A stretch of 64,000 bases of DNA from Deltaproteobacteria bacterium. GTDB lineage: Bacteria; Desulfobacterota; Desulfobaccia; Desulfobaccales; 0-14-0-80-60-11. The position numbers and the translations under genes were made by a program. The stretch lies in assembly GCA_030018495.1 (NCBI GenBank), contig JASEFS010000019.1:1-64000 (forward strand), given 5' to 3'. Positions 13,594 to 22,251 of this stretch are shown in pieces (position 1 is the first letter of the stretch; each line of letters begins with the position of its first letter). The notes beneath the pieces are model-generated. The model was given only the letters and a program-made list of their open reading frames with translations, was not told the origin of the DNA and did not search any database.

Positions 13594-15327
13594 TCAATAG
13601 ACAGTGATTAAATAAACCGTTGATAAAGCCAGGGTGACCAGCATGGGGATGAAACAGGCCTTGAGATATTCCCCGAAAGAAATGGAATATCCCGCCTTTT
13701 CGGCGAGGCCTACGGTCACTATATTGGCGGAGGCGCCGATCATGGTGCCGTTGCCGCCGAACGCGGCCCCGAGAGCCAAGGCCCACCACAGGGCGCCGCC
13801 TTGGGCCGCCGGCATGATACTGCTCAAGTGGGCGATAATAGGCAGCATGGCCGCGGTAAAAGCAGTGGTTTCAACCACGCAGGATGCCAAGGCTGAAATC
13901 CACAGGACCAGAAGCAGCGCCAAAATGAAATTGCCCCCCGCGGTTTGGTCCACCCAGTCCGCAATCATTTGAAGCAATCCGGTGGAGCGGACGCCGGCAA
14001 TAATGATGAAAAGAGCCATGAGAAAGAGCAGGGTGGGCCATTCCACCTCGTGTTCCAGCAAGCTGACGATGTCGACCCGGGAGATGATCACCAATAAAAT
14101 GGCGCCGCTGAGCGCGGCCACAGAAGGCGGCATGCCCAGGAGATGATGCACCAGAAACAGCAGCAGCATGCCGGCCAGAATAATCAGCGACCTCGCCAGC
14201 AGCCGCTTATCCCGGATGCGGTATTCCGTCTTAAAAAAATCGAGGGTGCGGGAAACATCCAGGTCGAACACCCGGCGATAAACCCGGCGATACCAGAAAA
14301 AGTAGTAGACTACCGCCACGACCACACAAATGAGTACTATGCCGCTCATATTGGCCAGAAAATCCACAAAGGAGAGCCTGGCATACGAGCCGATCATGAC
14401 ATTGGGAGGATCGCCGATCAGGGTGGCCGCTCCCCCGAGGTTGGCCGCGAAGACTTCGGGAATCAAAAAGGCCGTGGGGTTCACTTTCAAGGGCAAGGCG
14501 AGTTCAATGGTCACCGGGATCACCAGGAGCATGGTGGTGACGTTGTCGATAAGGGCTGAAACGGCCGCGGTGAACAGCATCAAAAAACAAACCAAAAACA
14601 GCACCCGGCCGCGCGCCAGTGCATAAGCCTGATAGGCCAGCCAGCGGAACAGGCCGGTTTTTCTTAAAACTCCGACAATGAACATCATCCCCAAAAGCAG
14701 GAACACGACGTTCATGTCAATAGCTTCCACGGCATCTTCAAAGGACAAGATGAAAAAGTCCTCATTAAAGGTGCCCACTGCATAAGTAATGAACAGCAGC
14801 AAGGCGGCTCCCAAGGTCGCGGCCAAAGTGCGATGCAGCCGCTCCATGGTAATGAGGGCAAATACGGCCAGAAGAACGCCCCCGGCAATCCAGGCTGCCG
14901 ACGTCAGGCGCCGCTTTAAGGTGATTTTTTGGACGGCCTGAAAAACGCGGCCGCCGGCCCGGTCCCGGGGAGCTTCTATAACAGGAACAGGGAGGGCGGC
15001 GGACCGAAACCCGGGTCTCTGAGCGCGGATTTCCACCCGGGCGGGTGGGAGCTTGCCGGCAGGCAGGGCAAACTCAGCCACAAAAACGCCATGCCGGTCG
15101 GTGGCCACCAGGGTTTCGCCCTCGATCGTCGGCAGCGGCTGGCCATCAACCTCGACCTGGACTTGCACGTCTCTCAGCTCCCTGCCCTGGGAGTCCCGGA
15201 CAACCCCTGATAGATTTAAGGTATCCCCCGGCGCCGGCGCGGCGGCAGCCAAGTTAAAAGGCCCCAGCAAGCAAGCCACGAGTGGGGGGAACAGGATTCT
15301 GAGGGCGCCTCGGAAAATGGGCAGCAT
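13594..15327 (-). CDS. ArsB/NhaD-like permease with N-terminal extracytoplasmic domain, paralogue 2 (altered second motif)
   Basis: 577 residues with the same architecture: signal segment, Ig-like domain with GDTLNLSGVVRDSQGRELRD, then multiple membrane helices with LIDNVTTMLLVIPVTIELA and GDPPNVMIGSYA. In the second repeat the motif that reads IDNIPFTATMLPIV in the two other paralogues is VETTAFTAAMLPII here, replacing the conserved Asp-Asn pair; GNGTMIGASANIV is kept. The change falls where charged residues sit in these carriers, so transport specificity may differ. ATG with AAAGG. First gene of the minus operon, divergent from the CBS gene. Confidence 0.83.
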   Translation of the reverse strand: MLPIFRGALRILFPPLVACLLGPFNLAAAAPAPGDTLNLSGVVRDSQGRELRDVQVQVEVDGQPLPTIEGETLVATDRHGVFVAEFALPAGKLPPARVEIRAQRPGFRSAALPVPVIEAPRDRAGGRVFQAVQKITLKRRLTSAAWIAGGVLLAVFALITMERLHRTLAATLGAALLLFITYAVGTFNEDFFILSFEDAVEAIDMNVVFLLLGMMFIVGVLRKTGLFRWLAYQAYALARGRVLFLVCFLMLFTAAVSALIDNVTTMLLVIPVTIELALPLKVNPTAFLIPEVFAANLGGAATLIGDPPNVMIGSYARLSFVDFLANMSGIVLICVVVAVVYYFFWYRRVYRRVFDLDVSRTLDFFKTEYRIRDKRLLARSLIILAGMLLLFLVHHLLGMPPSVAALSGAILLVIISRVDIVSLLEHEVEWPTLLFLMALFIIIAGVRSTGLLQMIADWVDQTAGGNFILALLLVLWISALASCVVETTAFTAAMLPIIAHLSSIMPAAQGGALWWALALGAAFGGNGTMIGASANIVTVGLAEKAGYSISFGEYLKACFIPMLVTLALSTVYLITVY

Positions 15328-15412
15328 TGCCTTTAAAACCCTTCAAAGCCATCAAGCATTGCTAAAAAGCTGTTGACTGCTTGGGCAAACTCAAAAATAA
15401 GCTGATAAAAAG

Positions 15413-15432
15413 TTTGTGCAAAATTACACAAA
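15413..15432. promoter_or_regulatory. CRP/FNR-type palindrome
   Basis: TTTGTG (15413-15418), eight bases, CACAAA (15427-15432): fits TGTG-N8-CACA, the core of CRP/FNR-superfamily operators. Located between the divergent permease (minus) and CBS gene (plus). No CRP/FNR regulator is encoded in the window. Confidence 0.45.
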
Positions 15433-15500
15433 TTTATGGTGGCTTGTCAAATAAAACCGGAGCTGCTTCTATTGCAATTTGCAACAATTCTTTTTTTAAC

Positions 15501-15529
15501 TTGACATCTTTTGAGCACTTCATTATTTA
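15501..15529 (+). promoter_or_regulatory. Sigma-70-like promoter for the CBS/DASS operon
   Basis: TTGACA (15501-15506), 17-base spacer, TATTTA (15524-15529), about 48 bases before the CBS-protein start. Confidence 0.5.
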
Positions 15530-15577
15530 CAAACAGATACTTTGTGAAAAATATAGCAAGGCAGGTGGGAGGGTCGC

Positions 15578-16084
15578 ATGCCTAACGCAACCAAAGTCAA
15601 GGATCTTATGATCCCTCTGGAGGATTATCCGCACATCCCGTACTGGTTCACCCTGCGCCAGGCCATGGCCATCGTCCGGGAGGCCTCCATTAAGTATGAA
15701 GGGTTTATGCCCAGGTCGGTTCTGGTTTTTGATGAAAAATATCAGCTCATGGGCATGTTGACCCTGCGGGACATCATAAAGGGCCTGGAACCTCAGTTTT
15801 TAAAAGAAACAGCCCTAATAAAGGTTGATCCCAGCCTCACCATACTCACCAAGGACCTGTTCGGCCCCGGTTTGAAGCAGGCTTCCCAAAAGCCGGTAAG
15901 CGAAGTCATGAGCCCCATCAAGGTGATGGTTAATGCTGATGATCCCATTGCCAAGGCCTTGTTCCTGATGATCAAGGAAAATGTGGGCATGATGCCGGTC
16001 ATGCAGGAAAAAAAGGTGGCGGGCATGATTCGCCTGAGCGACCTGTTCAAGGTCGTCTCGGATGCCGTGCTGGGTGATGAATAA
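15578..16084 (+). CDS. CBS-domain-pair protein
   Basis: 168 residues with two CBS motifs: VKDLMIPL...GMLTLRDIIKGL (about 5-70) and VSEVMSPIKVMV...VAGMIRLSDLFKVV (about 105-165). CBS pairs bind adenine nucleotides and often gate transporters or enzymes. Strong GGGAGG before the ATG. It is followed 76 bases later by a DASS-type permease and then an ArsB-like permease, so a regulatory role in anion transport is a reasonable inference. No other domain is present. Confidence 0.88.
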   Translation: MPNATKVKDLMIPLEDYPHIPYWFTLRQAMAIVREASIKYEGFMPRSVLVFDEKYQLMGMLTLRDIIKGLEPQFLKETALIKVDPSLTILTKDLFGPGLKQASQKPVSEVMSPIKVMVNADDPIAKALFLMIKENVGMMPVMQEKKVAGMIRLSDLFKVVSDAVLGDE

Positions 16085-16160
16085 TCTCCATTGCCGGAGA
16101 TTCCGCAGGGGCCGCTCTATTGCCACTTCCTAGCGCTCATTAGAGAAGGAGTCAGTCATT

Positions 16161-17693
16161 ATGGCTGAAGAACCCAGAAAAATGCCGGTAGGCGAAGGCC
16201 TGCCGGAAATGCCCGAAGAGATCGTCCTGGCTCCGGTGAAGCGGGTCATAGACTGGAAACGCGTGTTTTTCATCTTGTTGGGACTCGGCATATTCTTGCT
16301 CTTTTATCTGATTCCGGGCTTGCCCGACGCGGTGGACCCCAACGGCAAAGTTTTCACCTTGTCCTGGACCGGGAAAATGGCCCTGGGGCTGTTTCTTATG
16401 GCCGGCACCTGGTGGGTCTTTGAGGTCATGCCCATCGGCGGCACGGCCATCGCCATCGGCCTGTTTCAGACTTTATTTTACATCCGGCCCGCCAAAGAGG
16501 CCTTGCGGGACTTTCTTGACCCCTCCGTCTGGTTCATCTTCGGCTCTGTGGTCATCGGTCTGGCCTTCACCCGCTCCGGCTTGACCAAACGTATGGCTTA
16601 CAAAATGCTGAATGTGGTGGGGGAGCGCACCAACTTCATTTTGCTGGGGTCGTTTATAGTCACCGCGGCCATGACCCTGCTCATGGCCCACACCGCGGTG
16701 GCCGCCGCCATTTTTCCTCTGCTCCTGGCCATTCACAGCCTCTATAGCGATTCGGATGAGCCCACCCGGTTCGGCAAAGGCCTCTTTATCGGCATGGCCT
16801 GGGTGGCCGGCGCCGGCTCCATCATCACCTACTTGGGAGCCGCCCGGGGCGTGGCTGCGGCCGGGATGTTCAAAGAATTCACGGGCCATGATATCGGCTT
16901 CTTTCAACTCACCTGGTACATGTTCCCCATCGGCTTCCTCATGGTGTTCCTCATCTGGCTGATCATCATCATCTGCTTTCGGCCGGAGCGGCCGCGCATC
17001 GAAGGCTTGCGGGAGAAAGCCATCGAGCTGGCCAGGGAGCTGGGTCCCCTGAACCCCCGGGAAAAGTTTGTCATCTTCACCATGGTGGCCGTTATTGTGC
17101 TGTTCATGCTCAAGTCCTTCGCCCCGTATAAAGTCCTGCAAGACCTGGATCGGGCGGGCATTATGCTGACCGCCACCGTGGCCTTTTTTCTTACCCGGAC
17201 CCTCACGGTGGAAGACTTGGAGGCCATCCCCTGGAACATTATTCTGCTCTTCGGCGGGGCCATGAGCATCGGCTTTTGCCTGTGGCAGACCGGCGCGGCC
17301 CAGTGGCTGGCGGTGCACTGGCTTACCCTGTTCCTCAAGGCCAACTGGCTGGTGTTCGTGCTGGGCATCGCCTTCTTCGTCCTGGTAATGACCAATTTCA
17401 TCATGAACGTGGCCGCGATCGCCATTTCGCTCCCGGTGTCCCTGGTCATCGCCAATTATTTGGGGGTGGCGCCCCATGTGATTCTCTTCGCCTCCCTGGT
17501 GACCGCGGGGATGCCCTTCAACCTCTTGATCGGCGCGGCGCCCAATGCCATCGCGTATGAGAGCAAGCAGTTCACCACCGGCGAGTTCTTCGGCTACGGC
17601 ATGATTCCCAGCGCCGTGCTCATGGCGGTCCTGGCGGTCTTTGTTTATCTGATTTGGCCGCTCATGGGCATGCCGGTGGTCGTAGCTAAGTAG
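16161..17693 (+). CDS. DASS/SLC13-family divalent anion:Na+ symporter-like permease
   Basis: 510-residue permease with about twelve membrane helices; an N-terminal cytoplasmic tail (1-30) precedes the first helix. SLC13/CitT-type features include WWVFEVMPIGGTAIAIG, LLMAHTAVAAAIFPLL and the C-half TNFIMNVAAIAISLPVSL with GMPFNLLIGAAPNAIAYES, the clamshell-loop SNT/NAT-like positions. Family members carry sulfate, thiosulfate or di/tricarboxylates; sulfate is plausible in a sulfate reducer but is inference. ATG with AAGGAG. Likely cotranscribed with the CBS gene before it and the ArsB-like gene 45 bp after it. Confidence 0.87.
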   Translation: MAEEPRKMPVGEGLPEMPEEIVLAPVKRVIDWKRVFFILLGLGIFLLFYLIPGLPDAVDPNGKVFTLSWTGKMALGLFLMAGTWWVFEVMPIGGTAIAIGLFQTLFYIRPAKEALRDFLDPSVWFIFGSVVIGLAFTRSGLTKRMAYKMLNVVGERTNFILLGSFIVTAAMTLLMAHTAVAAAIFPLLLAIHSLYSDSDEPTRFGKGLFIGMAWVAGAGSIITYLGAARGVAAAGMFKEFTGHDIGFFQLTWYMFPIGFLMVFLIWLIIIICFRPERPRIEGLREKAIELARELGPLNPREKFVIFTMVAVIVLFMLKSFAPYKVLQDLDRAGIMLTATVAFFLTRTLTVEDLEAIPWNIILLFGGAMSIGFCLWQTGAAQWLAVHWLTLFLKANWLVFVLGIAFFVLVMTNFIMNVAAIAISLPVSLVIANYLGVAPHVILFASLVTAGMPFNLLIGAAPNAIAYESKQFTTGEFFGYGMIPSAVLMAVLAVFVYLIWPLMGMPVVVAK

Positions 17694-17738
17694 GGGTTTG
17701 AATTGAGTTGATAATCAAGGTCTGACAGAGGACTGACA

Positions 17739-19460
17739 ATGCGGAAAATCTTAGTCCGCGGCGCTTTTGCGCTACTCATGCTGTGTCTGATAGCCCCGGC
17801 TGCGTTGGCCCAGGTGGACGGCCCCGGTGACCGCCTCACTCTCTCTGGAGTAGTGAAGAACCCCCAGGGCAAAGGCGTCAAAGAGGTGGAGATAGAGGTC
17901 CTGGTCAACGGCCGGCATGTCAAGCCTCTGGGCGCGGATGAAGAGATCGTCACCGGCAGCAAAGGAAGTTTCGTGGAGGAGTTTCAGCTCCCTGCAGGGA
18001 CCCTTCCCGACGCCCGGATTGAGATCAAAGCCAGCAAGCCCAGTTGGCAAACCCTGACCGCTGCGGTGGACGCGGTGGCGCAGACAGGGACGGACGAGAA
18101 GGGGAACCGGCTTTTTCAGGCCACCCAAAATTTGCCTCTTAAGCGGGCCGTCGTCCCGGCCTTTTGGATCGCCACTTTGGTTCTCATGGCGACTTACGTG
18201 CTCATCGCCGCGGAGGTAATGCACCGCACCCTGGCGGCCCTTCTGGGCGCGGCGGTGATCCTCTTCATCACCTACACCGCCGGCACCTTCGACAAAAGCT
18301 ACTTTATTCTTTCCTTCGAGGACGCTATCGGGGCCATCGACATGAACGTCATCTTCCTGCTCATGGGCATGATGATCATTGTCGGGGTCCTCAAAAAGAC
18401 CGGGCTCTTTCAGTGGCTGGCATACAAGTCCTACGCCCTGGCCCGTGGCAATATTTTTATCCTGTCCTTCATCCTGCAGGTGGTCACCGCGGTGACTTCG
18501 GCCTTTCTGGACAACGTCACCACCATGCTGCTCCTGATCCCGGTGACCATTGAGATTGCCGTGACCCTGAAGGTGCACCCCTTGACCCTGCTGGTGCCCG
18601 AGGTGTTCGCCTCCAACGTGGGGGGCACCGCCACCTTGATCGGGGACCCGCCCAACATCCTCATCGGCTCCTACGCCAAGCTGACCTTCGCCCAGTTTGT
18701 CGTCAATCTCGCCTTGATCTGCGGCGTCTGCCTGGTGATCTCGTGCCTCTGGTACCTCTGGTGGTATAAGAAGGGCTATCTGGAAGCGGAGGTCAAGGAC
18801 GTGGACCGGACCATCGGCTACCTGAGGGAAGAGTACCGCATCACGGATAAGAAGCTGACGGTCATGGGTCTGGGGATTCTGGGTTTTGTCATCTTCCTGT
18901 TCGTCGTCCACGGGGTCCTGCACATGGAGCCCTCCATTGCCGCTCTCATCGGCGCCATGCTGCTGTTGACCATATCCAGGGTGGACATCGTGGAGATGTT
19001 GGAGCACGAAGTGGAGTGGCCCACCCTGGTGTTCTTCATCGCGCTGTTCATGGTCATCGCCGGGGCGGAAGAGACGGGGCTCATTCAGATGATCGCCGAA
19101 TGGGTGCTGAACGTCTCCCAGGGCAACCTGACCATCGCCATAATCATGATTCTGTGGGTTTCGGCCATCGCCAGCGCGTTTATCGACAATATTCCTTTCA
19201 CCGCCACCATGCTGCCCATCGTGCTATTTCTCAACGAAAGCATGGGCGTGACCAATAACGTGCTCTGGTGGTCCCTGGCCCTGGGGGCCTGCCTGGGCGG
19301 CAACGGCACCATGATCGGGGCCAGCGCCAATGTGGTGACGGTGGGCCTGGCCGAGAAGGCCGGCTATCACATTTCCTTTCTCGGCTACATGCGGGCCTGC
19401 TGGTGGCCCATGCTCCTAACCGTGGCCATTTGCATGGCCTATCTGCTGATTGCCTATTGA
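17739..19460 (+). CDS. ArsB/NhaD-like permease with N-terminal extracytoplasmic domain, paralogue 3
   Basis: 573 residues, closely similar to paralogue 1: signal peptide (about 1-25), Ig-like domain with GDRLTLSGVVKNPQGKGVKE, then membrane helices with FLDNVTTMLLLIPVTIEIA, GDPPNILIGSYA, FIDNIPFTATMLPIV and GNGTMIGASANVV. All second-repeat residues lost in paralogue 2 are intact here. AGAGGA ribosome site. Third gene of the CBS-DASS run; a 231-base spacer with palindromes separates it from the PEPS-like/HK/RR operon downstream. Confidence 0.85.
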   Translation: MRKILVRGAFALLMLCLIAPAALAQVDGPGDRLTLSGVVKNPQGKGVKEVEIEVLVNGRHVKPLGADEEIVTGSKGSFVEEFQLPAGTLPDARIEIKASKPSWQTLTAAVDAVAQTGTDEKGNRLFQATQNLPLKRAVVPAFWIATLVLMATYVLIAAEVMHRTLAALLGAAVILFITYTAGTFDKSYFILSFEDAIGAIDMNVIFLLMGMMIIVGVLKKTGLFQWLAYKSYALARGNIFILSFILQVVTAVTSAFLDNVTTMLLLIPVTIEIAVTLKVHPLTLLVPEVFASNVGGTATLIGDPPNILIGSYAKLTFAQFVVNLALICGVCLVISCLWYLWWYKKGYLEAEVKDVDRTIGYLREEYRITDKKLTVMGLGILGFVIFLFVVHGVLHMEPSIAALIGAMLLLTISRVDIVEMLEHEVEWPTLVFFIALFMVIAGAEETGLIQMIAEWVLNVSQGNLTIAIIMILWVSAIASAFIDNIPFTATMLPIVLFLNESMGVTNNVLWWSLALGACLGGNGTMIGASANVVTVGLAEKAGYHISFLGYMRACWWPMLLTVAICMAYLLIAY

Positions 19461-19589
19461 TCCCATGCCGGCGGGTCGTTTCCGGCGCTTTAAAACGCTG
19501 ACGCGGCCCGCCTTCACTTTTCGGATAAGCTGCCTGAGGACAGCCGGGTTTGCCTTAAGACTCGGTGCTCGAGACGTCCTGCTTTTCTT

Positions 19590-19621
19590 GCTAAATTCAG
19601 CTAAATTAGCTAAAATTTTAG
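19590..19621. promoter_or_regulatory. Overlapping palindromes upstream of PEPS-like paralogue B
   Basis: Three tandem GCTAAA-type units form two perfect palindromes: AGCTAA-A-TTAGCT (19599-19611) and CTAAAATTTTAG (19610-19621). AT-rich relative to flanks and 70 bases upstream of the operon start; candidate operator. Confidence 0.45.
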
Positions 19622-19691
19622 AAGAAATCAGGATGCAGATTTTCTTATTTGAGATTTTCATGAACGCCTTGGGGGAAGGACGACCGCGCTG

Positions 19692-22250
19692 ATGGTGACC
19701 TCTATCAGGAGGGCCTGGCAGCGCCTTGCCAAGGCCGGGCCGAAGCATAAGCCGCACCTGGAATTGTCCGAAAAGTATGCGCATTTCCAACGGCTTTTAT
19801 CGGCCAACAATCAGGTTTTGGCCCTGATGACGGATATGGAGGAGAAGTTGTCGGGCGATTACCTGTTTGATTTCCACTACATCCGCAGCACGGTGGACCG
19901 GATGCGCGCCGAAACCACGGCCCTGGTGGAGGCCTTGAACGGCATGTCCGGAAATCGTTACCAGGCGCTCTCCCGCGCTTCTGCCCAAATATTAGGCGAA
20001 GTCGAGGACATCCTTAAGCGGCGCCGGGAAATTCCGGTGGCGCCGCTGGTGATTCGGTTCGAAGATCTCAATGCAGAGATGGCGGAAATAGCGGGCGGCA
20101 AGGCCGCAAATTTGGGGGAGGTAAAAAACCGCGTCGGCCTGCCGGTGCCCCCCGGCTTTGCCATTTCCAGCTATGCGTATAAATGTTTTTTGGACTACAA
20201 TCAGCTCAGCGAGCGCCTCACCGCGCTCTTGAACCGCTGGAGCATGGCGGACCTGGACACTTTGTCCCAAGTCAGTCAAGAGCTTAAAGTCATGGTCCAC
20301 GCCGCCCGGGTGCCTCCCGACCTGGAGGAAGCCATGTGCCAGGGCTATGCCAGGCTGGCCGCGGAGACCGGGGGCCGCCCGCTTCTGGCCCTGCGGTCCA
20401 GCGCGGTGGGTGAGGACCTGACCTTTACCTTTGCAGGGCAGTATGCCACCTATTTGAATGTAACTCCTGAAGAGATGGCCAGCCGCTATAAGGACATCGC
20501 CGCCAGCCTCTTCACCCCGAGGGCTTTATTTTATTATAAAAACAAAGGATTTCGAGAAGAGGAAATGGCCATGGGCGTGGCGGTCATGCCCATGATTCAG
20601 GCCAAAGCCAGCGGGGTGCTGTTTACGCGGCACTCCGATCCCCGGCGCCAGGACGCCGCGCTCATCAATGCGGTTTGGGGTTTGGGCAAATATGCCGTCA
20701 CCGGCAAGGTCAGCCCCGATCAATATGTGGTTTCTTATGAGGAGCACGGCCGGGTTCTGGAAGAAGTCATTGCCGAAAAAAATGTCATGCTGGTAAGCCT
20801 GCCGGAGGGGGGGGTGGAGGAAAGGCCGGTGCCGCCGGAACTGGTTAAAGCCCCCTGCCTGGGAGCCCCGGAAATAACGGAACTCCTGCGGTGGGCCGAA
20901 ATCTTGGAGAGACACTACGGCCGGCCCCAGGACGTGGAATGGGCCCTGGACGAAGACGGGCGGCTGTGGCTTCTGCAAAGCCGGCCCCTTAAAGTGTCCG
21001 TCAAAAAAGCAGTGGAGCAGAAACCCCGGGTGTTCAAAGATTATCCGGTGCTTTTGGACAAAGGCACGGTAGCCTGCCGGGGAGTGGGCGCCGGGCCTGT
21101 GGTTATAGTGAAAAGCGAACAGGATTTGAAAAATTTCCCCCCCGGCGCGGTGCTGGTGGCCCGCCACACCTCCCCCAAATATGTCACGGTCATGGACCGG
21201 GCCGCCGCGGTCATCACGGACGCGGGCAGTCCCACCGGCCATATGGCACTTCTGGCCCGGGAGTTCAAAGTGCCGGCCATCCTGTGCACGGAGAACGCCA
21301 CCAGGGTTTTACGCCCCGGCCAGGTGGTTACGGTGGACGCCAACTTCAACAACGTCTATGAAGGGGTGGTGCAGGAGCTGTTGGATACTGAGAAGGAGAC
21401 GGGAAACGATTTGGCCGACACCCCGGTGTTTCAGACCCTGAAGGCGGTGGTGAAAAAAGTTGTCCCCTTGAATCTTCTGAATCCTCAGGACGAAAGTTTT
21501 GCCGCTGAAAATTGCCGCACTTTGCATGATGTGGTGAGGTTCGCCCACGAGCATTCCATGCGGGAGATGTTCAAACTCAGCGAAAACGACCTGGAGGGCG
21601 ACCTGGACCTGGTGGATTTGGAGACGGACCTGCCTCTGAAAGTGCGGCTTCTGGACCTGGGCGGCGGCTTAAAGCGGGGTTTCCGGCGCAAGGTCAAACC
21701 CCAGCAAATTCTCTCGCTGCCGTTCAAGGCCTTTTATCAGGGCCTCACCTCCATGCGCTGGCCGCAGGCCAAACCTGCCGGAGTGAAAAGCCTGGCCTCG
21801 GTTTTCGTGAGCACCGAAGAGGATGTGGCCCAGGGGGCCTCGCGCTGGCAGGATCAGAGTTATGTGGTCCTCTCCCAAAATTATATGAATTTCAGCATCC
21901 GTTTGGGCTATCATTTGTCCACCGTGGAAGCGTACTTAAGCGACCAGATCAATGACAACTATATAACCTTTCATTTCAAGGGGGGCGGCTCCACCCCCGA
22001 GCGGCGGGAACGGCGCACCCGCCTGATTGCCGAGATAATCAGTCACATTGATATCAACTGCCGGGTGAAAGGCGATTTCATTGAGGCCCGGGTGGCCAAA
22101 TATCCTCTGAAAGACATGGCCCGGCGGTTGACCCTGCTGGGAAAGCTCACGGTATATACCAAGCAGCTTGATATGGTGCTGTTCTCCGAAGGCATCGTCG
22201 ACTGGTACATCAAAGATTTCCTGCGGGAACACGTGGGAACGGGGAACTGA
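19692..22250 (+). CDS. PEP-synthase-like ATP-grasp/phosphohistidine protein, paralogue B
   Basis: 852 residues with the family layout: helical N-region (LLSANNQVLALMTDMEEK; GDYLFDFHYI), ATP-grasp (GGKAANLGE, LRSSAVGEDLTFTFAGQY, INAVWGLGK, PQDVEWALDEDG, QSRPLK), phosphohistidine domain with His517 in GSPTGHMALLAREFKVPAI, and the unrecognised C-terminal domain (NCRTLHDVVRFAHEH, LDLGGGL, NYMNFSIRLGYHL, DNYITFHFKGGG). No PEP-binding barrel. GGAAGGA lies upstream of the ATG. Its stop is one base before the histidine kinase start, implying translational coupling: PEPS-B, HK, RR, PEPS-C form one operon. Acceptor molecule unknown. Confidence 0.9.
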   Translation: MVTSIRRAWQRLAKAGPKHKPHLELSEKYAHFQRLLSANNQVLALMTDMEEKLSGDYLFDFHYIRSTVDRMRAETTALVEALNGMSGNRYQALSRASAQILGEVEDILKRRREIPVAPLVIRFEDLNAEMAEIAGGKAANLGEVKNRVGLPVPPGFAISSYAYKCFLDYNQLSERLTALLNRWSMADLDTLSQVSQELKVMVHAARVPPDLEEAMCQGYARLAAETGGRPLLALRSSAVGEDLTFTFAGQYATYLNVTPEEMASRYKDIAASLFTPRALFYYKNKGFREEEMAMGVAVMPMIQAKASGVLFTRHSDPRRQDAALINAVWGLGKYAVTGKVSPDQYVVSYEEHGRVLEEVIAEKNVMLVSLPEGGVEERPVPPELVKAPCLGAPEITELLRWAEILERHYGRPQDVEWALDEDGRLWLLQSRPLKVSVKKAVEQKPRVFKDYPVLLDKGTVACRGVGAGPVVIVKSEQDLKNFPPGAVLVARHTSPKYVTVMDRAAAVITDAGSPTGHMALLAREFKVPAILCTENATRVLRPGQVVTVDANFNNVYEGVVQELLDTEKETGNDLADTPVFQTLKAVVKKVVPLNLLNPQDESFAAENCRTLHDVVRFAHEHSMREMFKLSENDLEGDLDLVDLETDLPLKVRLLDLGGGLKRGFRRKVKPQQILSLPFKAFYQGLTSMRWPQAKPAGVKSLASVFVSTEEDVAQGASRWQDQSYVVLSQNYMNFSIRLGYHLSTVEAYLSDQINDNYITFHFKGGGSTPERRERRTRLIAEIISHIDINCRVKGDFIEARVAKYPLKDMARRLTLLGKLTVYTKQLDMVLFSEGIVDWYIKDFLREHVGTGN

Positions 22251-22251
22251 G

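Noticed and set aside
12271-13611. Long plus-strand open frame antisense to the ArsB-like permease
   Set aside because: His/Asp/Gly-rich translation with no domain; the minus-strand permease has two perfect transporter motifs.
16473-17477. Minus-strand frame over the DASS permease
   Set aside because: Shadow of a well-supported membrane protein; His/Glu-rich without hydrophobic pattern.
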